NCBI GenBank assembly: GCA_947846985.1
Contig: CANTUZ010000026.1
Span: 52,806,730 to 52,870,729, forward strand
DNA: 64,000 nt
Direction: 5' to 3'
Source of the DNA: Fratercula arctica
Lineage: Eukaryota; Chordata; Aves; Charadriiformes; Alcidae
The translations under genes and the position numbers were made by a program. Below, piece after piece: positions 61,846-64,000 of this stretch (the first letter of the stretch is position 1; each line of letters starts with the position of its first letter). The notes below the pieces were generated by a model. That model was not told the DNA's origin and did no database searches. It saw only the letters and a program-made list of their open reading frames with translations.

Positions 61846-63483
61846 TAAGTGTGCCAATTTAAAAATATTTAATGCTAGTATCGCTTAACATGCTTTAGAG
61901 TTAGTAGCTGAATTAGAGTGTTTATCTGCATTATCACATGAATACTGCATTTAGCTCTTCCTGAAATACAGACATACTAGCTGAACAATTTTGCCTTCTC
62001 TGCATTGTTGCTGCCAAGGCTATGATGTTCTTCTACAACAGTCCAGTATCACGCAGATGATTCCTTAGTGCATGTCAGCAAGACATGTCAATGGAGACAA
62101 GAATCTCTTGCACTGAAACATGGCAAGTTCATGTGTCAAGAAATAGAGTGGTGTGAATTTATTATATTGAGACTAGAAACCATGTAGTACTATTAAACTA
62201 TTACTTTGCTTTACCTGGGCATTAGTAGTAAAAAATAGTGAGTAGTGAAATAAAAAACACAAGCTCAACTCTTTGATAATTCATGCTGAGTTGTGAGAGG
62301 AAATTAAAGCCTCTTCTTCTGAACTTGGAAGTAGGTATATTTCAGCTGTTTCCCTCCACCACTGAAGGTAAGGCTTATTAGCTAACAAAACATCTGTAGT
62401 GTTTCTGTATTCAGGCTAACTTGTGACTAAGCATATTGACACCAGTGGAATTTATTTCTCTTAGCACTCAAGCAGCTGAGGTGTATTTCTATTAGCTATT
62501 TGTTTTACTTATGTATTTCTACAGTTCAAATTTTCTCATGACTATCAATTTTCCATTTCCTTCCCATCACTTGATATATTGTAAGGTTTTGCTTTTGTTT
62601 TTTGATGGATGTTTTCATTTTAGTTTAAATATTCTTTTTTAAAGATTTTTTTTAATACTTTTTCACGCATGGAATCTAGTACAGTTGTCACTCATTCATT
62701 TATATATTTATTGTCCTACCTGTTCTGCACAAAATAGTTTCTAAGACTGGACATCCAACCTCTTTTTTAATATACACTATGTTTATTAATAGTTTGGATT
62801 TCAAATATAGCACACCTAATTAAGTGATTTTTATTCCTGTGATCATACTGTCTTTAACTGTCACAATATCTAATGTCAAAATCCCATATGCCAGAAACAG
62901 TGATCTATTAGAAAACTGAAAAATATTTTAGAAATAGCAGCATAATTCCATAGATACTTATGCAGTTTGTCATGTGTATTATAACATGAAGGCATAGTTA
63001 TCCAACATCGTTTACTTCAGACTTTTCAATGCCTCAGAATTAATTAGTACAACATTGAGATAGAAAATCACTACTCCTCCTCTTTTGTACACTTAATCTA
63101 TAAGTGATTTATAACCATTGATTTTAAGAGTCCAATAACGTGAATCCCACAAGTTTCAGTACTACCAATTAAGGCAAATTTATGCTCATAAACATTCAGT
63201 TCTAGTTCTTCTGGTTTATTCCCTATACTCTTGGCATAGTCATATAAACAATTAAAGTTTTCTTTCATTCAAGCTGCTTGGTAACTTGGTCAATTTTATT
63301 CTTGACACCTTGATTTTAGGCTAAGTGAACTCTCTTTTTTTCACCTTTTGCTGTTACCTTAGTATCTCCTTGAGTAATTAATTTAACTTATCTTCTAGTT
63401 GGTTCTCGTACTACTAAAATATATGTCAGGGAGGCTTTTCTTACCAGTAAAGAGGGGTCAGCACACCATAATACCAAGACTTA
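61846..63483. other. unique AT-rich noncoding DNA
   Basis: Nothing recognised. Confidence 0.5.
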
Positions 63484-64000
63484 GAATCATAGAATCATAG
63501 AATTACCTAGGTTGGAAGGGACCTTTCAGATCATCTAGTCCAACCATCAACCTAGCTCTGACAAAAAACCATCACTAAACCTTATCTCTAAGCACTATGT
63601 CTACCTGTCTTTTAAATACCTCCAGGGATGGTGCCTCAACCATTTCCTTGGGCAGCCTGTTCCAATGCTTAATAACCCTTTCAGTGAAGAAATTTTTCCT
63701 ACTATCCAGTCTAAACCTCCCCTGACGCAACTTGAGGCTGTTTCTTCTTGTCCTATCGCCTGTTACTTGGGAGAAGAGACCAACCCCCCACCTTGCTACA
63801 GCCTCCTTTCAGGTAGTTGTAGAGAGCGATAAGGTCTCCCCTCAGCCTCCTTTTCTCTAGGCTAAATACTCCCAGTTCCCTCAGCCGCTCATTGTCAGAC
63901 TTGTTCTCCAAACCCCTCACCAGCCTCGTTGCCCTTCTCTGCACCCACTCCAGCACCTCAATGTCATTTTTGTGGTGAGGGGCCCAAAACTGGACACAGT
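63484..64000 (-). mobile_element. CR1 LINE 3' fragment, continues past the window
   Basis: It begins at the CR1 3' end with octamer units (agaatcatagaatcatagaa then ttacctaggttggaagggac) and is CR1 up to the last base. The minus frame 63753-63956 shows ORF2 C-terminal sequence ([40 protein letters not shown]). It is close in type to the copy at 59072 but is tail-complete. Confidence 0.9.

Noticed and set aside
1..64000. CRISPR arrays, bacterial operons, rRNA or tRNA genes
   Set aside because: No spaced identical repeats, no ribosome-binding-site-led gene runs, and no conserved RNA gene blocks were seen; the repeat content is that of a bird nuclear genome.

Overview
The window looks like AT-rich, gene-poor DNA from a bird, most likely a neoavian species. 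The evidence is the repeat set. There are many CR1 LINE fragments, several ending in the avian ATTCTATG-type 3' octamer. There is also an endogenous retrovirus and a related solo LTR with the avian LTR ends TGTCCTGGTTT...TTAAACAATGACA. No host protein-coding gene, tRNA or rRNA was recognised, so the window is an intergenic desert or part of very large introns. Two short stretches (34135-34204 on +, 38799-39010 on -) have splice-site-like borders and open frames and are listed only as candidate exons.

Layout. 1-3582 is unique AT-rich sequence with one small purine tract. 3583-10889 is the complex part. An old CR1 copy (minus strand) is split in two (3583-3646 and 10592-10889) by a minus-strand ERV provirus at 3647-10591. 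The provirus has TG...CA ends and a 5-bp target duplication (cactg). In its own 5'->3' order, from high to low coordinates, it holds: the first ~90 bp of the 5' LTR; a 1.5-kb CR1 5'UTR/ORF1 segment; the last ~205 bp of the 5' LTR; a lysine-tRNA-like primer binding site; a leader with an open 104-codon membrane-protein-like frame; broken gag; broken protease; the N-terminal part of RT; a 1.16-kb CR1 ORF2 (RT) segment; the C-terminal part of RT plus RNase H; and about 31 bp of 3' LTR. Integrase and anything downstream are deleted. The CR1-to-ERV junction inside RT is in an open frame.

11085-13444 holds two more CR1 fragments. 14518-15655 is a 1.14-kb almost pure purine-strand array (GAAA, GAGAAA and GGAA units). 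15656-39109 is mostly unique AT-rich DNA with homopolymers, a dispersed short duplication and several inverted repeats. A solo LTR with a perfect 5-bp duplication lies at 39115-39678. The rest is unique DNA with CR1 copies at 46814-46960 (-), 48814-49504 (+), 59072-59782 (-) and 63484-64000 (-, running off the window), and an older CR1/L3-like RT fragment at 61586-61845 (-).

Nothing here works as an operon or pathway. The biology is retroelement history: CR1 insertion, ERV insertion into CR1, acquisition of CR1 segments by the ERV or later insertion plus deletion, LTR-LTR recombination at a second site, and microsatellite expansion. All statements rest on reading the sequence and on remembered family features; no alignment or database search was run. 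Junction positions are accurate to roughly 10 bp unless a target duplication fixes them.
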